Assembly (NCBI GenBank): GCA_963555775.3
Contig: CAUVWY020000010.1
Coordinates: 1,302,001-1,366,000, forward strand
Origin: JAJEDW01 sp963555775
GTDB lineage: Bacteria; Acidobacteriota; Terriglobia; 20CM-2-55-15
Direction of reading: 5' to 3'
DNA length: 64,000 bases
Made by a program: the position numbers and the translations under genes. The notes beneath the pieces were generated by a model. That model worked only from the letters and a program-made list of their open reading frames with translations. It made no database searches and was not told the DNA's origin. This document shows, in pieces, positions 55,584 to 64,000 of the stretch (the first letter of the stretch is position 1; each line of letters starts with the position of its first letter).

Positions 55584-55950
55584 GTTGGAACCTCCTGTTT
55601 GAAAGAAGCGGACTTTCCCGAAAATCGCGACGGACCGGAGCGCCCGAGTCTGCGACGCGATCACCTGGGTCACTTCCGCGTTACTCCCCTGTGCGCCTTG
55701 CTCCCACGCGGTCGGACCTCAACCGAGGCCGCCCGTGTCTAAACTCGCAAAAAATTTCTTCAGGCGATCCGAAAAGTCTTTGCGAATATTATATGGGTTG
55801 AGTATTTTTGGGTTGAGTATTTTTTCAATTAAACTGTCCTTGTTCCATGTCGCAAGCGGGCCGCCAAGATCAGGAACAGCTGAACCGGGGATGTCGATAC
55901 CCCACAAAATCGGTTTACGGTAGTCGCAGCCCCGTATACTTCTGGCAAAC
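55584..55950. other. Intergenic stretch with a 15-base AT-rich tandem repeat
   Basis: GGGTTGAGTATTTTT occurs twice in tandem at 55795-55809 and 55810-55824. The minus-strand frame here (about 55719-56111) repeats 'ILNPKILNP' because of it and ends in a c-type-cytochrome-like 'ATWNKDSLIEKILNP' string, but has no haem motif, so I do not call a gene. Confidence 0.5.
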
Positions 55951-56244
55951 ATGACCGAAGACGAACGACAGATCCTGTTGAGAGAGGTGACCGAGAGCCA
56001 CGCGGCCCTGTCCGAGGTCGCCCTCAAGTTGCGGCGGGAACTGCCGGCCAAAGCACCCACGCTCAAGACGGCAATACGAGCCGCGCGTGCTGCCTTCGAT
56101 CTCAAGCACACGCTTCAGCGTCTCGTTGTCGAGGATCTTGAACCAACCGACGAACCCGAGGCGTCGCCCAGGGTTCGCCGCGGCATTAAAGTAGTCGACG
56201 TGCAAGAGCGGCTGCGGTCCAGGATTCGACACGACGTGCCATGA
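55951..56244 (+). CDS. Small charged protein of unknown function
   Basis: 97 residues from ATG 55951. It is strongly helical and charged: 'EDERQILLREVTESHAALSE', 'RAARAAFDLKHTLQRLVVED', ending with a basic stretch ('RVRRGIKVVDVQERLRSRIR'). There is no signal peptide, membrane segment, Cys pair or known motif. Leu spacing suggests a short coiled coil. I do not recognise it. It stands alone between the broken Mo-enzyme and the DUF6152 pair. Confidence 0.5.
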   Translation: MTEDERQILLREVTESHAALSEVALKLRRELPAKAPTLKTAIRAARAAFDLKHTLQRLVVEDLEPTDEPEASPRVRRGIKVVDVQERLRSRIRHDVP

Positions 56245-56556
56245 ACGACCTCGATTTCGTCCGAATCCTGATCGGGGCCCGCGAACGCGTTCGTATCCAC
56301 GCTTGACCGCATTGCTCCGCCGCATATTGAATCCCCTTACGGCACCCCCGAATCGATCCGGTGCGATAGACAGGGTCGGGGCGGTCGCTTCCCGCATTCG
56401 AAAAACGACGGCAATCCCTGTCTCTTGAAGTACGATGTACACATTAACCCGACTGGACATAGAGCCCGAATTGCGGGTGGTATTCCGGTCCTGTGGATGC
56501 GGTCCTGGTGACCATTTCCACTTAGAAGTGACCAATTTCATTGAGGGAGGATTGCG
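56245..56556. other. Intergenic stretch upstream of the second DUF6152 gene
   Basis: About 310 bases without a gene; a GAGGGAGG ribosome site for the next gene lies at its end (about 56542-56549). No repeat of note. Confidence 0.45.
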
Positions 56557-56961
56557 ATGATTCGACGAAGTCGTCCGTTCCTTTGCATTGCCGGCGTCGT
56601 TCTGGTTTGCGCGCCCCTTTGGGCCCATCATGCTTTCGAAGCCGAATACGACCGAAACCAGCCGGTGACCATGACCGGCACCGTCACGTTGATGGAGTGG
56701 ATGAATCCGCATATCTATTTCTTCATCGATGTCGAAGACGATTCCGGAAACGTCACCAACTGGGCCGTTGAAGGCGGCGCCCCGAACGGACTCTACCGTC
56801 GCGGATGGCGAAAGGATTCGCTCAAGCCGGGAGACGAAGTGGTTGTCGACGGCTGGCTCGCCCGGGACGGCTCCAACTCGCTGAATTCCAGCACTGTTGT
56901 GAGGTCGTCGGACAATCTACGCCTCTTCGCGGGGACCTCCAACCGCGAAGCGGACAACTGA
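56557..56961 (+). CDS. DUF6152 family secreted protein (second copy)
   Basis: 134 residues. Signal peptide ending 'CAPLWA', then 'HHAFEAEYDRNQPVTMTGTV', 'WMNPHIYFFIDVEDDSGN', 'WAVEGGAPNGLYRRGWRKDS' and 'LKPGDEVVVDGWLARDGS'. It matches the protein at 14472-14870 in order and in the 'HHxxxxEYD' mature start. The family is periplasmic with unknown role. The next gene (partner family) follows within 30 bp and a TonB receptor lies downstream, the same set of families as at 10.7-15.8 kb. This repeated association suggests a shared pathway. Confidence 0.88.
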   Translation: MIRRSRPFLCIAGVVLVCAPLWAHHAFEAEYDRNQPVTMTGTVTLMEWMNPHIYFFIDVEDDSGNVTNWAVEGGAPNGLYRRGWRKDSLKPGDEVVVDGWLARDGSNSLNSSTVVRSSDNLRLFAGTSNREADN

Positions 56962-56986
56962 GCCTGTTGCCATGGGGAGGCGCACA

Positions 56987-57703
56987 TTGAAAGTATTCAC
57001 GACCGTGGCCGCGTTCTTGAGTCTTGTTCTGTTGGCAGGCTGCTCCACGCCATCGTCCGATACCCAGGTTGCTGACGAGGCGGTCCATCCCGATCTGCGC
57101 GGTCTGTGGGCGGGCGGCGCCCGGGACATCGGGGCGATGATGGAGGAGATCGGACAGCCGATTCCATTTACCGACTTCGGAAGAGAGCGATGGGAAAATG
57201 TCGACCTGGCGTTGAATCCGAATGGCTACTGCCTGCCACCGGGACCGCAGCGAGCGATCACCGGGCCCTCGCCGTTTCTGATCGTCCAGACCGATGACGT
57301 AATTGCGTTCTTGCACGAGAACCATGGCATGTATCGCCCCATCTACATGGATGGGCGGGGCCATCCGGACGATATCCTGGATTATCCGCAGTTCAGAGGT
57401 CACTCGATTGGAAGCTGGGAGGGGGACACTCTGGTTGTCGACACCATCGCCATCGACGAGCGGACCTGGCTCGACAGTTATGGGCTGGAGCATAGTCTGG
57501 GATTGCATCTCGTCGAACGGTTTCGGTTGTCGGACCCCGATACGCTGGAGTATTCAGTGACCTTCGAAGATCCTGAGTTCTACCGCGAACCCTGGACGCT
57601 GACGATCGATCTGGAACGACAGATCGGGACCCGTCTGATTGAATACGTGTGCAGCGAGAACGAACGGGATCTGGTTCGGTTGCGATCCACGGAAGCAAGG
57701 TAA
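56987..57703 (+). CDS. Lipoprotein of unknown function, partner of DUF6152 (second copy)
   Basis: 238 residues if it starts at TTG 56987, which follows GGGGAGG; ATG 56972 would place this site inside the gene. Lipobox 'LLAGC' near residue 18, so it should be an outer- or inner-membrane lipoprotein. The body follows the family seen at 14962-15750: 'DLRGLWAGG', 'NPNGYCLPPGPQRAITGPS', 'YRPIYMDGRGHPDDI', 'HSIGSWEGDTLVVDTIAID' and 'HLVERFRLSDPDTLEYSVTF'. The conserved 'HSIG.WE.DTLV.DT' and acidic residues look catalytic or metal-binding, but no enzyme is known. The other copy has only a signal-like N-terminus. Confidence 0.8.
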   Translation: MKVFTTVAAFLSLVLLAGCSTPSSDTQVADEAVHPDLRGLWAGGARDIGAMMEEIGQPIPFTDFGRERWENVDLALNPNGYCLPPGPQRAITGPSPFLIVQTDDVIAFLHENHGMYRPIYMDGRGHPDDILDYPQFRGHSIGSWEGDTLVVDTIAIDERTWLDSYGLEHSLGLHLVERFRLSDPDTLEYSVTFEDPEFYREPWTLTIDLERQIGTRLIEYVCSENERDLVRLRSTEAR

Positions 57704-57794
57704 TTGGCCTGATCTGAAACTTGACCAGTTTCAAGCCGTGGAACGAGAGGATAGCCAAGCTCTTTGCTCTTTCGCGGCTTGAGTGATTGCCGCC

Positions 57795-58401
57795 AGCCCG
57801 CCTTTATCACGGGTTTTCGTCGCGAAGAGTCGGAGACGCCGTTGCCATTGACAGCGGGCCCTGGCGCTTGATCCACCGCGAGGAACGCGCCGCTACGCGC
57901 CCGGCGCGAGGAACGCGCCGTTGAACGCGGGCATCTCTTCTTTGGCGCGTGGATACGCGCCACGCCCCCTCTTCCTCCCCCGCGCCGCCCCCACATCGTC
58001 CGCGCCGTATTCCAATTCAGTCGGAAACCTCCCAGTCCCACGCCCTGGCGCGCTTGACCCGGCGCGAGGAACGCGCCGCTACGCGCCCGGCGCGAGGAAC
58101 GCGCCGTTGAACGCGGGCATCCTGCCCGCAAAGGTCAGTCCGCATCCTGCATATTGGGCCGCCAAGGCTTGGCCTGCTTCCGTATTGCGTTACCGGGAAG
58201 AGAAGAGCGGGCAGGATGCCCGCGTTCCCAAGGCGCGCTACCGCGCGCAAGGTAAGGACGCATTATTCGGGATCACGCAACCCGAGTGCGGGCAGGATGC
58301 CCGCGTTCTCAGGCGCGTTCTCAGGCGCGTGGTGCGGCGCGCTTGATCCGGCGCGAGGAACGCGCCGCTACGCGCCCGGCGCGAGGAACGCGCCGTTGAA
58401 C
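57795..58401. repeat. Cluster of intergenic repeats (part of the gap 57704-58604)
   Basis: The gap has no gene but three kinds of repeat. (a) A 48-base sequence at 57795-57842 recurs at 62489-62536 with one difference. (b) A unit containing GAGGAACGCGCCG twice recurs at 57863-57932, 58048-58120 and 58337-58401, and inverted at 62544-62603. (c) The palindrome GCGGGCAGGATGCCCGC is at 58207-58223 and 58288-58304, with its mirror GCGGGCATCCTGCCCGC at 58113-58129. They look like REP- or MITE-type elements that occur many times in this genome, but I cannot show that from one window. Confidence 0.8.
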
Positions 58402-58604
58402 CTTCGCGCGCGTTCGTACCATCCTTATCGAAGGGAGGCAATCTGTAGCCCGCACATCGACAACGGTCCCACGCACAAGACTGGGCAGCGAGCCCTCCCT
58501 ATTCCGTGGACAGTTGGTGAGTCGTATGTTCTGATCGCACCAATTCCCGCTTTCACGCCAATGGGATTGCAACAATCAAATTTCAGTTTGGTGGAGGAAA
58601 GCAC

Positions 58605-61600
58605 ATGAGAAGGCTATTGATTTCAGGGATTTTGATTCTGTTTGCCGTTTCCGGTACCGCATTCGCTCAGGGAACGACCAACGCCCGGCTGGGCGGGACC
58701 GTAACCGACGCGACTGGCGCATTGATTCCCGGCGCGGACGTCATTGCGACGAATATCAATACCGGGATCGTCACGAATGGGATCAGCAACGAGACCGGAA
58801 CCTACCAGTTCGCCAGCCTTCAGCCGGGAAGCTACGAGGTGAGAGCGGAACTGCCGGGCTTCCAGACCACGACCTATAACAACGTGGTGCTGGGAATCTC
58901 GCAGCAGGTGCGCCTGAACTTCGAGCTGCAGGTCGGCACCGTCGCCCAGACCGTCGAAGTCACAGTGACGGACACCCAGTTGGCGACCTCGTCGGCATCC
59001 GTGGGCGCGGTGCTTCCCGAAGACCAGGTAAACGCGCTTCCTCTGAACAGCCGCAACGTACTCGATCTGGTCGGGACGCAAGTGGGCGTCCAGTACGGGG
59101 GCGGGATCCGGGGCGGGGCGAACGCATATTTCGCCGGGACGCAAGCCTCCAACGTGAATACGCTGCGCGACGGTATCAGCGTAAACGACACGCGCCACAA
59201 CGACGACGGCGCGTTCTCGGTCGCCTACACCAGCCCCGATCTGGTCCAGGAGATACGGGTGGTCGTCGCGGCCGCCGATGCGGAATACGGACGCGGCGGA
59301 GGCCAGGTCCAGATGGCGACACGCTCCGGGACGAATGAGTTTCACGGTTCCCTGTTCTATACCAACCGAAACTCGGCGCTCGAAGCCAGCAACTGGTTCA
59401 ACAACTTCAACAAGGTTGAGAAGGACTACGCCAACCGCAATCAATTCGGCGGACGCATCGGCGGACCGATCGTCTCGAACAAGACATTTTTCTTCTTCCT
59501 GTACGACGGTCAGCGATTCATCACCAAGGAAACCGTTCTCGGCGCCGTCCTGACGGAGGAAGCGCGGCAAGGTCTTTTACGGTATTTCCCCGGCGTGCAG
59601 AACGGCAACGCCGCTTCGAACAACCCTTCGGTGGACTTCGCCGGGAATCCGGTCCAACCGTCCGGAGCGACTGGACCTCTCGAGAGCAGGAGCGTTTTCG
59701 GTCTCGATCCCGTGCGGCCCGGGTTCGACGAGAGCGGATGGGTTCAGGCGGTGATTTCCAGAATGCCGATGCCGAACGATTTCACGGTGGGCGATGGGCT
59801 GAACACCGCGGGCATCCGGTGGACGCAGAGAAGGCGGGCGAACAACGATTTCCACGGAGGCTCGCAGGAAGCCAACCGCAACCAGATCAACTTCAGGATC
59901 GATCACAACTTCAACGCGGCGCACCAGTTGTTCATTACGGGCACCAGGGAATCGAGCGAATCCGACTTGCAGATTGCCCCGTGGCCGGGCCCGGACGGGG
60001 GCTGGGCCAGCGGTGGCGTGGCGTTCAGGAAGCCAAGCATCTATACGGCCACCCTGGTGTCGACGCTATCGCCCACAGTCTTGAACGAATTCCGATTTGG
60101 CCAGCGCCGGCAGATCATCGATTCTCTCTCCGGATTCGAACGGCCCGATCGAAACGGACCGGAGGTATTTGCCCAGCTTCCGGTGCAAAACGGCGTTTCG
60201 TTCATACCGAAGTCGCAACTCTTTGCCGAAAACTTCATCTTCGGGGGATTCAACGGCACTCGCGGCAACAACGCACCCCGGTGGTCGGCCTCCGACTCGC
60301 TGAGTTGGACTCGAGGCGAACATTCCTTCAAGGTGGGCGCGGAATGGGGGCACACCCAGGCCGAGGGTTGGACCAACCAACTGGTATTTCCCTACGCCCA
60401 TCTGGGAGCGGGTGGTGTGGGCATCACCGGAATCGATTCCGGCAACTTCCCCGGTGCGAACGGTAACGATCTGGACACGGCCGAGGCATTGCTGACGGAC
60501 CTGTTCGGTTCAGTGAACAATGTCCGGCAGGGGTTCGCTCTGGCCGGTTCTGACGATCTCCGGTTCATCGATGGCGGCGAAGCGGGTCTGAACGAAATCG
60601 TGCCGAGCACGCGAAAATTCTTTCTGAGGGATTGGCGGCAGAGCGATTTCAGCGCTTTCTTCAAGGACGAGTGGAAAGTGAGCCCGGACGTGACCCTCAA
60701 CCTGGGCGTCCGGTGGGATTGGTACGGCGTGGGTTACGACAACAATGGCCTGACCACGGCGCCAATCATCGGGAGCGCCGCGGCATTCGGAGTTTCCGGC
60801 ACCGATTGGGATGCCCTGTACCAACCCGGGGCGATGAACGGATCGCTGACCCAGTTGCAGTTTGTCGGCCCCAATTCCCCGAACCCGGATCGGCAACTCT
60901 GGCAGAACGATAACAACAACTTCGGTCCCGAAATCGGGATCAGTTGGAATCTGCCCTGGTTCGGCCAGGATCGGACGGTCCTTCGCGCCGGGTATTCGGT
61001 GAGCCATACCGACTCTTACGACATATCGAATCTGCACAACGCGCAGGTTGCCGTCGGGACCAGCGTCACCACCGACTTTGAGCAGGCAGCGTTGATGACG
61101 TTGACGGATCTGCCCATTCCCACCCCGATATCGGCTCAACCTCTGCAGTCCGTGCCCGTCACCGATCGGTCGTTGACCTTGACGATCTATGACGACAATC
61201 GGCGAGCGGCCTACACTCAGAGCTTTAACGCCTCTATTCAGCGCGAACTGGCGCCTGGCCTGACGTTCGAAATCAAGTACCTCGGCACCAAGGGAACGAA
61301 GCTCCGAAACCGGCTGGAACCGAACCAGGTCAACCTTTTCGAGAACGGACTGCTCGACGCGCTCAACATCACTCGGGCCGGCGGCGACGCGCCGTTGTTC
61401 GATCGGATGCTGGGCGGTATTTCGCGAAGCGGCAACACGGTGGGCGTGGACGGCTTCACCGGCTCCGACCTGGTGCGGACCGACTCGAGCACGCGGACCC
61501 GCCTGGCCAATGGGGACTTCGGCGAGATCGCGGACCGCTTGAATCGATCGTCCATTTTCGGTCTGGCGCCGACCGAGGTGCTCCGTAAAAACGGGTTGCC

Positions 61601-62477
61601 CGACAATTTCATCGTGCCGAATCCGCAGTTCCGAAGGATCCGTCTCGACACGAACTCCAACAACTCCACGTACCATTCCCTGCACGCGGTGACCACCAAG
61701 CGTCTGTCTTCAGGTCATTCCTACCAGGTGCAGTACTCGTGGAGCCGGACCCTTGGGATCCAGAACGGCGAAGGGCAAACCAGCTATCTCGATCCCCGGA
61801 ACCGATCGCTGAACCATCGATTGCTCGGCTACCACCGGACGCATGATTTCAGAGTGAACGGTCTCGTCCAGTTGCCGTTCGGGCCGGGACGCGCACTGCT
61901 GGGCAATTCCTCGGGAGTGGTGGCCCGGTTGGTTGAAGACTGGCAGTTCGCAGCCATCTTCAACGTCACCTCGGGAGCGCCCCTGACGGTTCAGGCGTCG
62001 ACGGCTACAATCTATGAGAACGACGACAACACGCCGGTCGTGTTGGGGGACATCTCGAAGGCTTTCGGCGAAGTGACAAGGGTCAGCAACGGCGTCGTCT
62101 ACTTCGACGGCCTCCAACAGATCCGGGATCACGGAGTGGCCAACGTCACTTCTTCGCTTCAGAGCCGGTACACCAACCGGGCGATCGCGGATGCCTCGGG
62201 CAACCCGATACTGATCAATCCGGAACCCTGGCAACTCGGGACCATGGGCCTCTCATATTTCGAGGGGCCGGGCAATATCGGGCTGGATCTGGCCGCGACC
62301 AAGAAGGTGCAGATCGGTGAAAACCAGGAGTTCGAGTTGCGGGTGGATGGCATCAACATCCTGAACCGCCCCAATTTCGGGAATCCGAGCATGAACATGA
62401 ACTCCAGCAGTTTCGGGCGGATAACCCGTTCTACCGGCGAGCGTTCCTTCATCATCAACGCGCGCTACAGCTTCTGA
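58605..62477 (+). CDS. Oar-like TonB-dependent receptor with carboxypeptidase-regulatory-like N-terminus (second copy)
   Basis: 1290 residues; ATG 58605 with GGAGGA at 58593-58598. Signal peptide ending 'TAFAQ', then 'ARLGGTVTDATGALIPGADV' (regulatory-like domain, about 25-105), a plug ('NAYFAGTQASNVNTLRDGIS', 'AADAEYGRGGGQVQMATRSG') and a long barrel ('QFGGRIGGPIVSNKTFFFFL', 'NFGPEIGISWNLPW') ending 'RSFIINARYSF', the C-terminal Phe needed for barrel insertion. It is of the same family as the receptor at 10761 but only distantly alike. It probably takes up an oligomeric or peptide ligand with the nearby lipoprotein; that link is inference. It is bracketed by the repeats described above. Confidence 0.93.
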   Translation: MRRLLISGILILFAVSGTAFAQGTTNARLGGTVTDATGALIPGADVIATNINTGIVTNGISNETGTYQFASLQPGSYEVRAELPGFQTTTYNNVVLGISQQVRLNFELQVGTVAQTVEVTVTDTQLATSSASVGAVLPEDQVNALPLNSRNVLDLVGTQVGVQYGGGIRGGANAYFAGTQASNVNTLRDGISVNDTRHNDDGAFSVAYTSPDLVQEIRVVVAAADAEYGRGGGQVQMATRSGTNEFHGSLFYTNRNSALEASNWFNNFNKVEKDYANRNQFGGRIGGPIVSNKTFFFFLYDGQRFITKETVLGAVLTEEARQGLLRYFPGVQNGNAASNNPSVDFAGNPVQPSGATGPLESRSVFGLDPVRPGFDESGWVQAVISRMPMPNDFTVGDGLNTAGIRWTQRRRANNDFHGGSQEANRNQINFRIDHNFNAAHQLFITGTRESSESDLQIAPWPGPDGGWASGGVAFRKPSIYTATLVSTLSPTVLNEFRFGQRRQIIDSLSGFERPDRNGPEVFAQLPVQNGVSFIPKSQLFAENFIFGGFNGTRGNNAPRWSASDSLSWTRGEHSFKVGAEWGHTQAEGWTNQLVFPYAHLGAGGVGITGIDSGNFPGANGNDLDTAEALLTDLFGSVNNVRQGFALAGSDDLRFIDGGEAGLNEIVPSTRKFFLRDWRQSDFSAFFKDEWKVSPDVTLNLGVRWDWYGVGYDNNGLTTAPIIGSAAAFGVSGTDWDALYQPGAMNGSLTQLQFVGPNSPNPDRQLWQNDNNNFGPEIGISWNLPWFGQDRTVLRAGYSVSHTDSYDISNLHNAQVAVGTSVTTDFEQAALMTLTDLPIPTPISAQPLQSVPVTDRSLTLTIYDDNRRAAYTQSFNASIQRELAPGLTFEIKYLGTKGTKLRNRLEPNQVNLFENGLLDALNITRAGGDAPLFDRMLGGISRSGNTVGVDGFTGSDLVRTDSSTRTRLANGDFGEIADRLNRSSIFGLAPTEVLRKNGLPDNFIVPNPQFRRIRLDTNSNNSTYHSLHAVTTKRLSSGHSYQVQYSWSRTLGIQNGEGQTSYLDPRNRSLNHRLLGYHRTHDFRVNGLVQLPFGPGRALLGNSSGVVARLVEDWQFAAIFNVTSGAPLTVQASTATIYENDDNTPVVLGDISKAFGEVTRVSNGVVYFDGLQQIRDHGVANVTSSLQSRYTNRAIADASGNPILINPEPWQLGTMGLSYFEGPGNIGLDLAATKKVQIGENQEFELRVDGINILNRPNFGNPSMNMNSSSFGRITRSTGERSFIINARYSF

Positions 62478-62488
62478 ATTTCAGGATT

Positions 62489-62603
62489 AGCCCGCCTTTC
62501 TCACGGGTTTTCGTCGCGAAGAGTCGGAGACGCCGTCAGAGCTACGGCGCGTTCCTCGCGCCGGGCGCGTAGCGGCGCGTTCCTCGCGCCGGATCAAGCG
62601 CGC
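62489..62603. repeat. Downstream intergenic repeats of the receptor gene
   Basis: 62489-62536 copies the 48-base element of 57795-57842 in direct orientation; 62544-62603 is an inverted copy of the GAGGAACGCGCCG unit. The gap 62478-62843 holds no gene and ends with the terminator below. Confidence 0.8.
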
Positions 62604-62796
62604 CAAGACCTGAGGGTTTCTGACTGATTTGAAAGAAAGCACACACGATGGGTGGGAACGGACCGAAGATGCGCGCCAAGCACTGACGGATGGATCCGGC
62701 GCTGTAGCAGACAACTCGTGAGAAATGCGGGTCAGTTCCGGGATAGTTCCGGAACCTTTCCTGGACAAAAACAGAGAAACTCCGCTTTTACGCGAC

Positions 62797-62830
62797 AAAC
62801 CGGCCGGGCACTCCCCGGCCGGTTTCTTTT
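62797..62830 (+). terminator. Rho-independent terminator
   Basis: AAACCGGCCGGG pairs perfectly with CCCGGCCGGTTT over a five-base loop and is followed by CTTTT. It lies between convergent genes and probably stops transcription from the TonB receptor side. Confidence 0.85.
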
Positions 62831-62843
62831 CATGGCGCCTGGC

Positions 62844-63647
62844 TCATGGCGCCGAGCAGGGTGCCGGATTCCATCCGGAATCGTCCGGTTCCCGCCGGAA
62901 GTACATGGTGCGAACCCAAAGGTCGCTCAGATACTGCGGGTCGTCGACGATGGCCGTTACAATCAGGTAATCTTCCCCGCCAGCTTCGGCGATGCGGTTG
63001 ACGTACTCGGTGAGGACCGCGTTCTCGCTGTAGGGGACACCGTTCGGCCTCAGGTAGCCGGGCCGCATCCGGTTCGTGACGACCTTCAACTGGCCTCGGC
63101 TCGTGTCGGTCCCGCCGGACGCGAATTGCCATTCGGCGACTGAGTCTCCCTGCCATGTGGTTCCATCTGCCGGCGGCGCCGGCCCGAAGCGGAACAAACG
63201 GGTTTGCAACCCGGCATCGATGTCCATGCGAAGCGACTCATCGTCCTCCCACCGGACGTTCAAACGAACGGGCAGCCGCATTATGGCGGCGGCGCCGTAC
63301 ACCTTGCATTCCCTGCCGGTTTCGGTGGACGGGTCCCATTGGTCGGCGACCCGGCGCCCCTCATCGTTCAGTGGAATGCCCATGTAGTCCCCCTGGGGCG
63401 GCCGGATCATCCGGTAGCGCCAATCGTCGCTGATCAGGGACACCCAGTACCCGGTCAGATCGAGGGGAGCAGCTTCGCGGGAGGATGCGGGCGATTGCGG
63501 GTAAGCGCGGACCGCCGCCGCTGGAAAGGCCATCGCGCCAACCGTCAGCATTGCGAGGCCCCATTTCCGGATCGATGACCGGCAAACCATTGAGAGGACT
63601 GTCCGGGCTGTTATGAAACGGATGTCTTCGGGAAGCATGGCGTTCAC
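62844..63647 (-). CDS. Secreted protein of unknown function
   Basis: 267 residues from GTG 63647 with GAGGGGA upstream; the start overlaps the previous stop (GTGA), so the two are coupled. A signal-like segment lies around residues 28-50 ('WGLAMLTVGAMAFPAAAV'), so a shorter start near M20 is possible. The mature part starts 'DLTGYWVSLISDDWRYRMI', then 'GIPLNDEGRRVADQWDPS', 'ECKVYGAAAIMRLPVRLNVR' and 'DAGLQTRLFRFGPAPPADG', a recurring exported beta-rich family in Acidobacteriota and marine Proteobacteria with 'DLTGYW' like lipocalin-type folds. No enzymatic motif is known. Pairing with an MBL hydrolase upstream suggests a joint role. Confidence 0.72.
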   Translation of the reverse strand: MNAMLPEDIRFITARTVLSMVCRSSIRKWGLAMLTVGAMAFPAAAVRAYPQSPASSREAAPLDLTGYWVSLISDDWRYRMIRPPQGDYMGIPLNDEGRRVADQWDPSTETGRECKVYGAAAIMRLPVRLNVRWEDDESLRMDIDAGLQTRLFRFGPAPPADGTTWQGDSVAEWQFASGGTDTSRGQLKVVTNRMRPGYLRPNGVPYSENAVLTEYVNRIAEAGGEDYLIVTAIVDDPQYLSDLWVRTMYFRREPDDSGWNPAPCSAP

Positions 63648-64000
63648 TCTTCCCCTCGAAGGCTGCGATACACCGCCTCGACGAACATATCAGTCGTCCA
63701 GGGACCGGCAGTGGCGCCGTAACGGCTGTCGTATCCCGCGGTGGGTTTTGCAGCACGCACTTCTTCGAGGCCCATCCCCATGTCGATCATGTTCTGGACG
63801 CGATCGCGGATGATCGTCAGCATGTCCCGGTAGTACGCGACATCGGCCGAATCGCTGAGCCGTCCGTGACCGGGAACGATCATCGTTCCACCCTCGGTCC
63901 TGAATTCAGGAAAGGCCACGTCCAGAACGAGGTTCAGACCGTCGATAATTCCCTGAACGCTCCCCCCACCCTCAAGGTCGATGACAGGATAGCGGGTCGT
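63644..64000 (-). CDS. MBL-fold metallo-hydrolase, C-terminal part only (5' end beyond window)
   Basis: The frame is open to the window edge. Visible: 'TRYPVIDLEGGGSVQGIIDG', 'VIVPGHGRLSDSADVAYYRD'-type with the last metal His in 'PGHGR', and 'GYDSRYGATAGPWTTDMFVE'. This is the C-terminal half of the exported MBL proteins that act on unknown esters or amides. The catalytic H-x-H-x-D-H lies off the window. Its last bases overlap the next gene start by four. The listed internal start at 63919 is not the true start. Confidence 0.82.
   Translation of the reverse strand, partial: TTRYPVIDLEGGGSVQGIIDGLNLVLDVAFPEFRTEGGTMIVPGHGRLSDSADVAYYRDMLTIIRDRVQNMIDMGMGLEEVRAAKPTAGYDSRYGATAGPWTTDMFVEAVYRSLRGEE

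Noticed and set aside
55719..56111. 130-codon minus-strand ORF with a cytochrome-like string
   Set aside because: No CxxCH haem motif, repeated 'ILNP' comes from a 15-base tandem repeat, and most of the frame is antisense to 55951-56244.

Overview
The window looks like a GC-rich chromosome segment from a Gram-negative heterotroph, most likely an Acidobacteriota (Vicinamibacteria-like) lineage. The basis is two Oar-like TonB-dependent receptors with N-terminal carboxypeptidase-regulatory-like domains, a DUF1552 / DUF1592-type pair, DUF6152 proteins, PQQ-type sugar dehydrogenase and many Tat-exported enzymes. The accessory block in the middle looks more proteobacterial or plasmid-derived. The taxon is inference, not proof.

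Left part (1-25 kb, ordinary and intact). A minus-strand AddB-like nuclease repair gene runs off the left edge; no ATG-to-stop scan would show it and a long plus-strand shadow frame covers it. After a DEDDy exonuclease and a small membrane protein comes a minus-strand secreted-catabolism cluster: ankyrin protein, DUF1552, multi-domain DUF1587/1595/1592/1588/1585 cytochrome-like protein and MBL hydrolase. It is divergent from a TonB receptor followed by cupin, DUF6152 and a partner exoprotein. Then come DinB, PQQ sugar dehydrogenase, an LVIVD protein, a Dna2-like nuclease-helicase, a family-5 uracil-DNA glycosylase, an unlisted 42-aa zinc-ribbon gene and a PadR-PspC operon with a clear sigma70 promoter.

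Middle part (26-36.5 kb, mosaic). A resolvase lacking its N-terminus, a LysR regulator, an autotransporter barrel broken by a frameshift, a Sel1-repeat protein, a plasmid RepA fragment, a cadherin/FN3 adhesin framed by a 199-bp direct repeat, a Cys-rich small protein and a plasmid-primase-like C-terminus sit together and end at a tRNA-Leu(CAA). This reads as the relic of an integrated plasmid or island.

Right-centre (36.9-55.6 kb). A carboxylesterase, a toxin-antitoxin pair and a stand-alone S8-type propeptide precede a giant S8-protease/Calx-beta/cadherin/FN3 exoprotein. That exoprotein is cut by two insertion sequences: an ISAs1-type element whose transposase carries a DruA/DUF4338 N-terminus, with 10-bp target duplications, and an IS200/IS605-type element. 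A second giant exoprotein (Spondin_N, cadherin, PQQ sugar dehydrogenase, FN3) and a sulfite-oxidase-like gene carry many single-base frameshifts. Three of these secreted proteins end in the same roughly 210-residue module (six copies, signature HFANG...YFYDQ...GRG...NTGVA...FTTLP), which I do not recognise as a described domain. It is the best candidate here for something new.

Right part (55.9-64 kb). A second DUF6152 plus partner-lipoprotein pair lies upstream of a second Oar-like TonB receptor. The receptor is bracketed by a family of GC-rich intergenic repeats. At the edge are a secreted protein of unknown function and the C-terminus of an MBL hydrolase, translationally coupled on the minus strand.
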